Source of the DNA: Blastocatellia bacterium
GTDB taxonomy: Bacteria; Acidobacteriota; Blastocatellia; Chloracidobacteriales; Chloracidobacteriaceae
Direction of reading: 5' to 3'
DNA: 49,798 nt
Assembly: GCA_019695185.1 (NCBI GenBank)
Contig: JAIBAN010000062.1
Span: 1 to 49,798 of the forward strand
The notes below the pieces were generated by a model, which was not told where the DNA came from, did no database searches, and saw nothing but the letters and a program-made list of their open reading frames with translations. The stretch's first letter is position 1; every line of letters starts with the position of its first letter. Shown piece after piece: positions 34,251 through 42,397 of the stretch. The translations under genes were made by a program, and so were the position numbers.

Positions 34251-34913
34251 CTATTTCGTATCCCGTGAGGTCGGTTGATACGGCATTTCCAACCGGTGGG
34301 TGGTATGTTCCGTCACGCTGAAAGGAGGCCCGTAGGATGAAACCGCCGGCGGTGGCAGTTGGGCCTGAACCGGTTGCCCCTGATAGGGCAGGTTCCCGGT
34401 TTGGCCGGAAATCACGGTCGGCTGCTGAACCACAATCACCTGGGGCAAATCGGGTTTCTTAATGAGAACTTTGGCATAAAACCAGACAAAAAAACCAGCT
34501 ACCGTGACTAAAGCACCAAGTCCGCCGAGTTCCCCAATAGCCCGCCCCAAGGGTCCGATGATATGCCGGAGCGCATCGCCCAAAACCCCCATCAGAATAC
34601 CAAACACAATCCCTCCCCCCATCATCATCCACCCCAGGCGACGCAATTTTTCCCGCTTGACGGCATCATCCAAAAAAGGGATGCCCGGCAAAGGCGCGGA
34701 GGGGGGTGCAGGGGGGCCGGAGGGAACCATCCCAGGCCCTGGCGGTGCAGCCGGTAACGGCATTCCGGCAGGCTGGCTCAAGGGAGCATAGGGATTCTGC
34801 CCCGAGACAGCAGGGTTCAGGACCTGCGAAACCACCAACAGGTTTGTCCCGCAAACCTTGCAAAACTTTTGATCATCAGAAAGAGGTGGTGTTCCACAGT
34901 TCGGGCAAAACAT
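34251..34913 (-). CDS. Zinc-ribbon membrane protein, paralogue 4
   Basis: The protein has 220 residues. The ATG at 34913 was chosen over an in-frame start 111 bases upstream because the other three paralogues all begin exactly at MFCP. The ribbon is CPNCG...FCKVCG. The linker is very rich in Pro, Gly and Ala (about 35-85). Two membrane helices follow (about 98-118 and 133-153), then VIVVQQP and the tail SVTEHTTHRLEMPYQPTSRDTK. It is the first gene of the array and probably carries the promoter upstream. Confidence 0.85.
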   Translation of the reverse strand: MFCPNCGTPPLSDDQKFCKVCGTNLLVVSQVLNPAVSGQNPYAPLSQPAGMPLPAAPPGPGMVPSGPPAPPSAPLPGIPFLDDAVKREKLRRLGWMMMGGGIVFGILMGVLGDALRHIIGPLGRAIGELGGLGALVTVAGFFVWFYAKVLIKKPDLPQVIVVQQPTVISGQTGNLPYQGQPVQAQLPPPAVSSYGPPFSVTEHTTHRLEMPYQPTSRDTK

Positions 34914-35141
34914 AAGAATTCTCGGTGAAAATTCCCTTTCGGATGAAAATGAATCCATCCCAAAGACTGGATTTTGACATGATAAGGAAGGGGTGCTTGT
35001 GGCAGACTTGTGAAAGCCTATCATAAAACACCTGTTGACGCTGCTGTTTTTTCGTCGTTAGACTCTTGAATTTCGAGGTCGTCAGAGCATGCCGGTTGTT
35101 GCTGCGGCTACTTCCTGACAAAAATTTTCGCCCTAAACGCT

Positions 35142-35147
35142 AAGGAG
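35142..35147 (+). promoter_or_regulatory. Ribosome binding site fixing a TTG start
   Basis: AAGGAG lies seven bases before TTG at 35155. No ATG or GTG lies between it and the signal peptide, so TTG is the start codon of the M16-like gene. Confidence 0.75.
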
Positions 35148-35154
35148 TTTTGGA

Positions 35155-36546
35155 TTGTTTCACCTACCCTTGTCCCGTCGCTTTTTCTGCTGGGGTCTGC
35201 TGTTGAGCCTGGGTTGCACCCCGTGGGCCGCTCCGCTCCGGGCCCAAACCCCTGCTGTTTCCGAACCGACTGAAGCGATTCCGGTCACGCAACGCGAAGT
35301 GTTGCTCAACGAATTGCCCATTGTGCTCGCCCCCCGGCCCGGCTCCACCTCGGTCTCGATTATTGTTTTGGTGAAAATTGGTTCCACGTTTGATTTGGCC
35401 GGGAAAGCCGGGCTCGCAGCACTGACTGCCGAAGGACTGCTTGCCGGAACCAAAAACCGGGACGGTTCCATCACTTCGGTGGCTGGCATCCGGGAAGAAT
35501 TACAGGAAATGGGTGGGCAACTGGAAATTACCACCGACTGGGATTCCGTCCGGATTCAACTCACCGGCCCCAACCGCAACGCCCTTGATTTACTGACTTT
35601 TGCCGGACAGTTTGCGACTTCCCCTGCTTTTCTTGAAGAGGATTTTAACCGGATTCGGGAGGCACGGATTGCCGCCGTCAGCCAAAGCACTGCCCGCGAG
35701 CAAGCCGATCTGCTGTTTACCAGGACCCTGTTTGGCAGTCATCCTTATCACCACAGCATTGCCGGAACCCCGGAAAGCCTCCGCTCGATTACCCGGTTTG
35801 CCGCACTTGATTTTTACAAGAAGCACTTTGTTTCCAATAACGCCGCCGTGGTGGTGGCGGGCGACCTGACCATGCCACAAATGCTCTCGACCGTCCGGCG
35901 CAGCTTTGGCGGCTGGGTCAAGGGCAAACCCGCACCTTATTCCTTTTTGCCTCCGGTTGAAGTCCAAGCCACCAAAATCGTCTTTTATCCGGACCCTGCC
36001 CAGACCAATCTCCAGATTCGGGCCGGAATGCATTCCGGCAGCCTGCTGGCGGAGGATGCCCTGACCTGGAAACTGACGGAAAAGCTGCTCAAACAGTGTC
36101 TCCCGGCTGACGACGTGGCCGTTGACCTGCGGCACATGGCCGACAGCCCCTGGATGATACGAGCCACGGCCACCCCTGCCACCCTCAGTCAGGTTCTGGA
36201 AACCCGGCTCAAGGAACTGGATACCTGCCGCCAGCCACCTGCGGCAGAGAAACTTCAGGCAGCCAAAGACGCATTGCTTTCCGAATACAAGAACCAGAAC
36301 CAAACCACGGCTGGAATGGCACGGGTGCTGGCCGACATGGAACGGTACAAAATCGGACGCCGGTCCTATCTGGAAAGACCGCAACAGATTGCAGCCCTCA
36401 CTGGAGCCGGGCTGCAACCGACTCTGGAAAAACTTGGAAGCAAAAAATTGCTGATTGTGGTTCAGGGTGGCAAGCCTGAGTTGGAAACCATCCTGGCGAA
36501 GTTTGGCACTGTTGAAGTTATCAAACCCGCCGAACCAGCCAAATAA
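35155..36546 (+). CDS. M16-family peptidase-like protein lacking the zinc motif
   Basis: The protein has 463 residues, with a signal peptide (about 1-30) and so a periplasmic location. It has the two-domain M16 fold: N-terminal half with REVLLNELPIVLAPRPG and GSTFDLAGKAGLAALTAEGL, and SHPYHHSIAGTPESLRSIT before the second half. Where active enzymes carry HxxEH (as in GLAHFLEH), this one has ALTAE at 89-93, so both zinc histidines are missing. It is presumably the non-catalytic partner of an M16 heterodimer. The active partner is not in the window. Confidence 0.88.
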   Translation: MFHLPLSRRFFCWGLLLSLGCTPWAAPLRAQTPAVSEPTEAIPVTQREVLLNELPIVLAPRPGSTSVSIIVLVKIGSTFDLAGKAGLAALTAEGLLAGTKNRDGSITSVAGIREELQEMGGQLEITTDWDSVRIQLTGPNRNALDLLTFAGQFATSPAFLEEDFNRIREARIAAVSQSTAREQADLLFTRTLFGSHPYHHSIAGTPESLRSITRFAALDFYKKHFVSNNAAVVVAGDLTMPQMLSTVRRSFGGWVKGKPAPYSFLPPVEVQATKIVFYPDPAQTNLQIRAGMHSGSLLAEDALTWKLTEKLLKQCLPADDVAVDLRHMADSPWMIRATATPATLSQVLETRLKELDTCRQPPAAEKLQAAKDALLSEYKNQNQTTAGMARVLADMERYKIGRRSYLERPQQIAALTGAGLQPTLEKLGSKKLLIVVQGGKPELETILAKFGTVEVIKPAEPAK

Positions 36547-36694
36547 GCGGGCACCGGTCCAAATTCGTCAAGGGCAGACCCGCACCTTGAAAGAAGCGAA
36601 ACCTTTTGCTTCAATCAAGAGTATATCGCGCTTGCCTCATATCGGTTTCGGGCAGGCAACTATTCAAAATCTTATCGTAGGACAGTCAGTACCC

Positions 36695-37936
36695 ATGCAC
36701 GACCCTGAAAATGTTCTGAATCCACTGGAAGTGGTGACAACCTCAGCTCATTTGAGTGGTGCCCTGTTGGAAAACACCCAAACCAACGGCACCGGTTCAA
36801 AACCACTCCAGGAAATCCCGCTGGCATCGTTTCACCCACTCTCCACTGCTCCTGAGTTACCCAATGGAACAAATGGTCTTCCAATGAACGGAGTACATCC
36901 GGAACCGGTGGAATCACTTGAACCGCCATCAGTGCCACAGATTTTTGTCGTTAATAACAGTGAGGCACCGGAAAAGATTGGTCAGGTGGAATTGCCCTCC
37001 GGACAACCTGACGAAGAAGACCTGCTGACCTCAACTGAAACAGTGGTTACCTACCAATCCCACCCTGCCCTCTCGCCTGCCACACCACCCATGTTTACCG
37101 GCCTGGCCTCAACCGAGTCGGTGGTTGAATATGCCACGGATGAGGTAGCCGGACCTTCCAACTTTGCGTCAGCCGAGCCTTGGGCCGAATCCCCGGATGA
37201 TATTCTTCCGGAACCTGCAATAGTCACGGCTCCAGCCACGGCGGCTCCGGTTTACAAACCGATTTATACGGTTGAACGGCCTGAATTGCTGGCCGGGCTG
37301 ACGCTGGAAGACGACCCGCAGATTCAGGTGAGTGAGCCGATACCGCCTCCCGGACGCTGGCGCTCCTGGCTTTCAGAGGGATTTTTACTGGGTCGGGACT
37401 TTTTCTTTGCGGCAGTAGTGGCGGTTTTGATTGTTTTGTTTGTCGTTCAGCCGGTCAAAGTGGAAGGAACCAGCATGCTGCCCCGGCTGCATGACGGCGA
37501 ACGCATCTTCATCAACAAGTTCATCTATCAGATGGAGTCCATCCAGCGCGGGGACATCGTTGTTTTCTGGTATCCCAAGGACCCCAGTAAATCCTTTATC
37601 AAACGGGTCATCGGATTGCCCGGCGATGAAGTGCAACTGGTTTCCGGCAAACTTCGCATCAATGGCAAACCCATCAACGAAAACTATCTCTCCAAAGACT
37701 ATACGACAATTGCCGCCCCCAGTCACACCTGGGTGGTCGAACCGCACCATTATTTCGTCATGGGCGATAATCGGGATGCCAGCAACGACAGCCGCAGTTG
37801 GGGATTGGTACCGGAAAAATACATTTATGGAAAAGCCATTTACCGGTATTGGCCAATTGACGACGCCGGCTCACTGGATGACAACATCAAAGCCTTGAAA
37901 GAGTTGAAAACCATTCCGACCATTTCTGAAGAATAG
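36695..37936 (+). CDS. lepB: Signal peptidase I with long N-terminal extension
   Basis: The protein has 413 residues. The catalytic part is standard: a membrane segment (about 231-252), the nucleophile in EGTSMLPRL (Ser260), the general base in FIKRVIGLPGD (Lys303), and the closing motif MGDNRDASNDSRSWG near 356-370. It removes signal peptides on the outer face of the inner membrane. The first 225 residues are acidic, rich in Pro, Ser, Thr and Glu, and lack any fold I recognise; they would lie in the cytoplasm. Typical signal peptidases of this class have 20-80 residues there. The ATG at 36695 is not preceded by a strong ribosome binding site. The gene lies 148 bases after the M16-like gene. 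Confidence 0.9.
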   Translation: MHDPENVLNPLEVVTTSAHLSGALLENTQTNGTGSKPLQEIPLASFHPLSTAPELPNGTNGLPMNGVHPEPVESLEPPSVPQIFVVNNSEAPEKIGQVELPSGQPDEEDLLTSTETVVTYQSHPALSPATPPMFTGLASTESVVEYATDEVAGPSNFASAEPWAESPDDILPEPAIVTAPATAAPVYKPIYTVERPELLAGLTLEDDPQIQVSEPIPPPGRWRSWLSEGFLLGRDFFFAAVVAVLIVLFVVQPVKVEGTSMLPRLHDGERIFINKFIYQMESIQRGDIVVFWYPKDPSKSFIKRVIGLPGDEVQLVSGKLRINGKPINENYLSKDYTTIAAPSHTWVVEPHHYFVMGDNRDASNDSRSWGLVPEKYIYGKAIYRYWPIDDAGSLDDNIKALKELKTIPTISEE

Positions 37937-37939
37937 CTG

Positions 37940-38022
37940 AAAGCCGGATTGAAAACCCCTTTGCCAGTGCAGTTCAATGACCTGAACTTGAGCAGGTCCC
38001 CTGGGTTTTCAATCCGGCTTTT
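37940..38022. terminator. Bidirectional terminator after signal peptidase gene
   Basis: AAAGCCGGATTGAAAACCC (37940-37958) pairs exactly with GGGTTTTCAATCCGGCTTT (38003-38021), an unusually long 19-bp stem. T follows on the plus side and A precedes on the minus side, so it can also end the convergent gene at 38034. Confidence 0.85.
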
Positions 38023-38033
38023 GCTTTGTCCGT

Positions 38034-41000
38034 CTATTTGGACCGAATCACAGTAAAGACGGGGCCAGTGCTGCTGCCCCCGGAAGCGGTCAGGGAAACC
38101 GGCCCGGTGGTGGCCCCGGCAGGAACCGTGGCTGTGATTTGGGTACTCGAATCCACCGTAAAACTGGCCGCCCGGCCATTAAAGAAAACACCATCCACCT
38201 GCCCCAAATTGAACCCGCTGATGGTCACGCTGGTTCCCACCGTTCCCGTATTGGGGGACAGCCCGGTGATGCTGGGATTCTTCCCAAACGGTAGAACTGC
38301 CAGAATAAAGCTCCGGCTGGTGGTGGCTCCGCAGTTGTCAATAGCCGTCACGGTGATGGTAAAAGTGCCATCGTTCGCAGGCAGCGCAGTGACCATGCCC
38401 GTCGCGGGATTGACCGTCAGGGTTCCGGCATAAACACCCGAAGCGGCGACTGTGACAGTGGCAACCGTGCCATTGTCTGTGGGGGCAGCCGAAGCTGCTA
38501 CCGTCAGGGGGGTTCCGGCGACCACGTTCATATCCGCATACGTGCCCAGCACTGGGGCCGTGTTCGGGGTCACATTCACCGTCAGGTTGGCCATGGCCGT
38601 CTGCCCTGCTCCGTCCTGCACCCGCAGGGTCACCGTGTTGGCCCCCACCGTAGCGGAACATGAAGCCGTCACGGTCGCGCTCACCGTCCCAGTGGTCACG
38701 GCAAAACCCGTCAAGGTCAGCCCTGGTGGCACCGTGACGGGTGTCACAACCAGACTGGCCAGCGGGGTTTCAGCGTCGTTGACCACTGCGAGGGTGGCCG
38801 CCGTCCCGGAACTGCCCTGCTGCCGCGTCAGCGTGGCTCCGGCGGTTATCGTCGGCATTTGATTGATGACCGTCAAACTGGCTGTCCGGGTCACTGTGGC
38901 AGTGCAAGTGTCAGTGGCGGTCACAATGAAGCTATAGGTACCCGGCAGAGTCGTGTGACTGGTCGTGACGCTGATGGTCCCGGTCGTGGGGTTCACCGCT
39001 GCTGTTCCTGAATTGCCAAAGGTGAGCGGCGTCAGATTAACCACTGAAATATTGTTTTCCGTATCGGTCAAAGCAGTCGCCGGGGTCAAGGTCACGTTGT
39101 TTCCGGCATTCACAGTTGTGGTGGCAAAAGTTCCCAAGGATGGGGGCGTGTTGACCGTCACGGTGGTTGAACCGCTGGCTGCCACGGCACAGCCGAATCC
39201 ATCCGTGGCAGCGGTCACACTGTAGGTCGTGGTCACCGCCGGATTGACCGTAAAAGTTAGCGTCGGATTCAGACTGGTCTGGGTGCCGCCACCGTTATTG
39301 AGCGAAACCCTAAAGGGGGGAGTTCCGCCATTCACCGTAGCGGTAATGGTAGCCGGATTGCCAGGCGTGCAAATGGTTCCGGTCCCACTCAAGGTAGCGG
39401 TGGGGGTGCCGCAGGCCAGTTCCGCCACAAAAGCATCAGTCCGTGAGTTTGTATCATTGGGAACGAGGTTTGAGGCACTGCCATCCAGGTAAATCACATT
39501 GCCGTTTTGGCTGAGTGCCCGGCTTTCAATCTGCTCATTTGCCGTAATATTGGCTCCATCCAAAGCATGACTGACCAATAGAAATCCATCAAAGGAACGG
39601 CGATAGGCAATCACATTTGATTTACTGGTGACTGCCGGATTGGGGTCAATGAGTCCCGGCACAAGCTCCGGTGCCCTCGTCTGAAACAGAATGGTGGAGC
39701 CATCCCGGCTCAGGCGGGGTATAATGCTACTGGTGCTGATTGTTGTCAGCGGCGAACCGGGAACATGTGTCACCAGGGCATAGGTTCCGGTTCCCGGACT
39801 GAAGGTAAAGACATCGGAACCGTTATTTTGGTCCACTTGTCCGGGCACAATATTTGAGGAACTGCTTTCAAACATAATCAGACTGCCGTCAGGGGTCATA
39901 TCCGCCCGCCCGGCTCCGGCGGTTGTCAAGGCTGAACTGGCAACATGGCTGACCAGGGTACTGGTTCCGCTCTGGCGGCTGTACAGGTAAATGTCAAAAC
40001 CAGCGGCAGGCTTGATTTGCCCTGGCACAACGTCAGTAGCTGCTGAGAAATAAAGGACGAGACTCCCGTCAGCGGTGATGTTGGCACCTCCGCTGACATT
40101 GTTTGTCGTGGTGGTCATGGAAGTCGCATTGTGCGAAATCAGAGCGTTGGTGCCGGTGGCGCGGTTGTAGAGAAAAATGTCATCGAACGTGCCGTTTGGA
40201 TCCGTCTGTCCCGTGACAACATTTGAAGCCTGGCTTTCAAGTACCAGAAAATTACCGTCATCCGAAAACAACTCCGGTTCGGAAGTGTCATTCGCGGTGG
40301 TGGTCATCGAAGCCCCGTTGTGGCTGACCAGGGTCATGGTGTCGGCGCTTCGGTTGAAAATAAAGGTGTCCAGGCGATTATTGGTATCGGTGATGCCGGT
40401 GACCAGATTGGTGGCACCGCTGGCAAAGGCAATCAAATTTCCGTCATTGCTGATGACCATCCGGCTCGAACTGCCGTTGGCCGCCGTGGTGGCCGAGCCT
40501 GCCGCATGGGTCACCAGGGTGGTGGCTCCAGTGCTTCGATTGTAGAGGAAAACATCTGCCCCCAGATTGGTATCCACCTGACCGGGAATGATATTGGTGG
40601 AATTGCTGGTATAGGCAATCCAGTTCCCGTCGCCACTGATGGCCGCACCACTGGCCGAACCGTCCCCGGTTGTCACCAGGGAACTGGCGTTATGGCTGAC
40701 CAGCGTGAGCGCGTTGGTCTGCCGGTCAAACAGGAAGATATCCGTACCGGTCCCGTTCGGGTCAATCTCACCGGGAATGACGTTACTGGCAAAGGTGGTA
40801 AATACCAAAAACCGCCCGTCGGTGCTCATCAGTTGGGTATTGCCCAAACCAAAACTGGAATTGTTGGGAGTGGCCGACGAACCGCCGTCACCGGCCCGTG
40901 ACATGAGTGTGATGCCGGCCAAAGCCTCCGGATGTACCGAAAGGTTTGCGGCGGGAACCGGGTCCTGCTTCAAGCGCAATGAGTGGCTGCCGGAATGAGT

Positions 41001-41105
41001 GGCTGCCTGCGGGTGACCTCCAGCCTGGCTGGCCAGCAACCAGCACAGCAAGGCGCACATACCAAGATAAAATCCGTACAACCTTGATTTGGGAATGTAA
41101 TTCAT
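38034..41105 (-). CDS. Secreted beta-propeller / Ig-like / IPT-TIG protein
   Basis: The protein has 1023 residues, with a signal peptide (about 1-35). Residues about 65-590 contain eight or nine repeats of the pattern S-x-DG-x-x-(I/L)-x-F-x-S-x-(A/S)-(T/S)-N-(I/L)-V-P-G-Q-x-D-x-N followed by D-(I/V)-F-L-(Y/F)-(N/D)-R and T-x-L-(V/I)-S-H, which is a TolB/PD40-type beta propeller. Cadherin- or Ig-like domains follow (about 595-935) and an IPT/TIG domain closes the protein (about 940-1020). GGAGG precedes the ATG. It is probably an extracellular or cell-surface protein. It lies divergent to the second sigma factor gene, with 158 bases between. Confidence 0.85.
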   Translation of the reverse strand: MNYIPKSRLYGFYLGMCALLCWLLASQAGGHPQAATHSGSHSLRLKQDPVPAANLSVHPEALAGITLMSRAGDGGSSATPNNSSFGLGNTQLMSTDGRFLVFTTFASNVIPGEIDPNGTGTDIFLFDRQTNALTLVSHNASSLVTTGDGSASGAAISGDGNWIAYTSNSTNIIPGQVDTNLGADVFLYNRSTGATTLVTHAAGSATTAANGSSSRMVISNDGNLIAFASGATNLVTGITDTNNRLDTFIFNRSADTMTLVSHNGASMTTTANDTSEPELFSDDGNFLVLESQASNVVTGQTDPNGTFDDIFLYNRATGTNALISHNATSMTTTTNNVSGGANITADGSLVLYFSAATDVVPGQIKPAAGFDIYLYSRQSGTSTLVSHVASSALTTAGAGRADMTPDGSLIMFESSSSNIVPGQVDQNNGSDVFTFSPGTGTYALVTHVPGSPLTTISTSSIIPRLSRDGSTILFQTRAPELVPGLIDPNPAVTSKSNVIAYRRSFDGFLLVSHALDGANITANEQIESRALSQNGNVIYLDGSASNLVPNDTNSRTDAFVAELACGTPTATLSGTGTICTPGNPATITATVNGGTPPFRVSLNNGGGTQTSLNPTLTFTVNPAVTTTYSVTAATDGFGCAVAASGSTTVTVNTPPSLGTFATTTVNAGNNVTLTPATALTDTENNISVVNLTPLTFGNSGTAAVNPTTGTISVTTSHTTLPGTYSFIVTATDTCTATVTRTASLTVINQMPTITAGATLTRQQGSSGTAATLAVVNDAETPLASLVVTPVTVPPGLTLTGFAVTTGTVSATVTASCSATVGANTVTLRVQDGAGQTAMANLTVNVTPNTAPVLGTYADMNVVAGTPLTVAASAAPTDNGTVATVTVAASGVYAGTLTVNPATGMVTALPANDGTFTITVTAIDNCGATTSRSFILAVLPFGKNPSITGLSPNTGTVGTSVTISGFNLGQVDGVFFNGRAASFTVDSSTQITATVPAGATTGPVSLTASGGSSTGPVFTVIRSK

Positions 41106-41263
41106 AACCTGCCTCCGTTTGAAAAAACCGTTTCAAAATGTCTTTCAAAGAGGGAGGCGATAACGGCGTCAAAAACCTATCATATTTTTCGAACCGTTCG
41201 GTGAGTGCTATATTCAGATCCGGATTTCGTTTTCGCCGTCACGGTCATCACCCACAGAATCTC

Positions 41264-41836
41264 ATGGAATCACTGTCGCCTTCTGAATTCACCATGCTCT
41301 TAAAAAACTGGCGGAGCGGCGACCAGACTGCCCTCGACCGTTTGATGCCAGTCGTTTACGAAGAACTGCGCCGCATTGCCAGCTCCCATATGGCCCGTGA
41401 ACGGTCCGACCACACGCTGCAAACCACGGCACTGGTTCACGAAGCCTACCTAAAACTGGTCAAACAAAAAGACATCGAATGGCAGGACCGAGCACATTTT
41501 CTATGCCTTGCCTCACGCTTTATGCGCCAGATTCTGGTGGACCATGCCCGCACCCAGACCTATCAGAAACGCGGTGGCGGGGCCATTCAGGTTTCGCTTG
41601 ACGACAATTTGAAAATAGCTCCTGACCGTTCAGCCGAATTTTTAGCCCTCGATGAGGCACTGACCCGGCTGGCGGCGGTGGACCCGCGCAAATGTCAGAT
41701 TGTGGAAATGCGTTCTTTTAGTGGAATGACCGTAGAGGAAATTGCCGAAGTCCTGAACCTTGCTCCGGTGACCGTCATGCGCGACTGGCGCTTTGCCAAA
41801 GCCTGGCTGCAAAGGGAATTGAGAATTGAGAATTGA
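41264..41836 (+). CDS. ECF-type RNA polymerase sigma factor, second paralogue
   Basis: The protein has 190 residues, the same length as the sigma factor at 10954. Region 2 includes HTLQTTALVHEAYLKLVK and DRAHFLCLASRFMRQILVDH; region 4 includes MTVEEIAEVLNLAPVTVMRD. The ATG at 41264 was chosen because the family N-terminus starts there, giving the same length as the paralogue. The last residues (ELRIEN) are encoded by the heptamer array, and the stop codon TGA at 41834-41836 lies in its third unit. The array has therefore trimmed or replaced the original C-terminus. The partner kinase lies 560 bases downstream. Confidence 0.92.
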   Translation: MESLSPSEFTMLLKNWRSGDQTALDRLMPVVYEELRRIASSHMARERSDHTLQTTALVHEAYLKLVKQKDIEWQDRAHFLCLASRFMRQILVDHARTQTYQKRGGGAIQVSLDDNLKIAPDRSAEFLALDEALTRLAAVDPRKCQIVEMRSFSGMTVEEIAEVLNLAPVTVMRDWRFAKAWLQRELRIEN

Positions 41837-41867
41837 GAATTGAGAATTGAGAATTGAGAATTGAGAA
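41817..41867. repeat. AATTGAG heptamer array (7 units)
   Basis: Seven exact AATTGAG units overlapping the 3' end of the sigma gene. It is the left arm of an inverted pair with 42307-42397 that encloses the four-helix-bundle gene. Confidence 0.95.
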
Positions 41868-41951
41868 GGGTCAATTAAATTTCGGTTAGGTATGGCAATT
41901 GCCTATTTTAGTTTTGATTCAAAGGAAAATTAAAATGGGGGCAAAGTCGTT

Positions 41952-42305
41952 ATGAGTCACCGAGAAAACGTTGTCATTGAGAAGAGTTTTGCGTTTGCTG
42001 TCCGGGCTGTCCGCTGTTATCAAATGCTCTTTCAGAAAAATGAAACAAGGCCCATTGCAAACCAATTTGTCAGGTCTGCAACTTCAACCGGAGCTAATTT
42101 GGCGGAGGCCACTGATGCCCAAAGCCGGGCTGATTTTATTTCAAAGGTTTCTATTTCACTAAAAGAAGCCCGTGAAACTTTTTATTGGATTCAACTGATG
42201 GCAGCAACCAACATCCTAACAGCAAAACAGGCCCAAAGTCTTGGGTTCGACTGTGAGGAACTTCTGAAATTGTTGACCTCAATTTTGAAGTCTTCCCGTA
42301 AGTAA
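41952..42305 (+). CDS. Four-helix-bundle protein (S23/IVS-encoded family)
   Basis: The protein has 117 residues. VIEKSFAFAVRAVRCYQ, QFVRSATSTGANLAEATDAQ and FISKVSISLKEARETFYWIQ are the signature of the small four-helix bundle family first known from 23S rRNA intervening sequences and related to the Avd accessory protein of diversity-generating retroelements. The family forms basic pentamers that bind nucleic acid. Here it lies neither in rRNA nor beside a reverse transcriptase. It lies between a sigma factor gene and its kinase gene, enclosed by inverted heptamer arrays. The start codon lacks a strong ribosome binding site. Confidence 0.9.
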   Translation: MSHRENVVIEKSFAFAVRAVRCYQMLFQKNETRPIANQFVRSATSTGANLAEATDAQSRADFISKVSISLKEARETFYWIQLMAATNILTAKQAQSLGFDCEELLKLLTSILKSSRK

Positions 42306-42306
42306 G

Positions 42307-42397
42307 TTCAATTCTCAATTCTCAATTCTCAATTCTCAATTCTCAATTCTCAATTCTCAATTCTCAATTCTCAATTCTCAATTCTTAATTCTCAATT
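42307..42397. repeat. CTCAATT heptamer array (13 units)
   Basis: Thirteen consecutive units, of which the first (TTCAATT) and twelfth (CTTAATT) carry one change. The last base of the array is the base before the kinase ATG at 42398, so the array takes the place of the ribosome binding site. Confidence 0.95.

Noticed and set aside
38452..40998. Several plus-strand frames opposite the beta-propeller gene
   Set aside because: They are antisense translations of a repeat-rich gene and are dominated by Val/Ala/Thr. No starts or motifs support them.
41952..42305. Diversity-generating retroelement (Avd plus reverse transcriptase)
   Set aside because: The four-helix-bundle protein is of the right family, but there is no reverse transcriptase, template repeat or variable repeat nearby.
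42307..42397. CRISPR array
   Set aside because: Units are seven bases with no spacers, and no cas gene is present. It is a simple tandem array.
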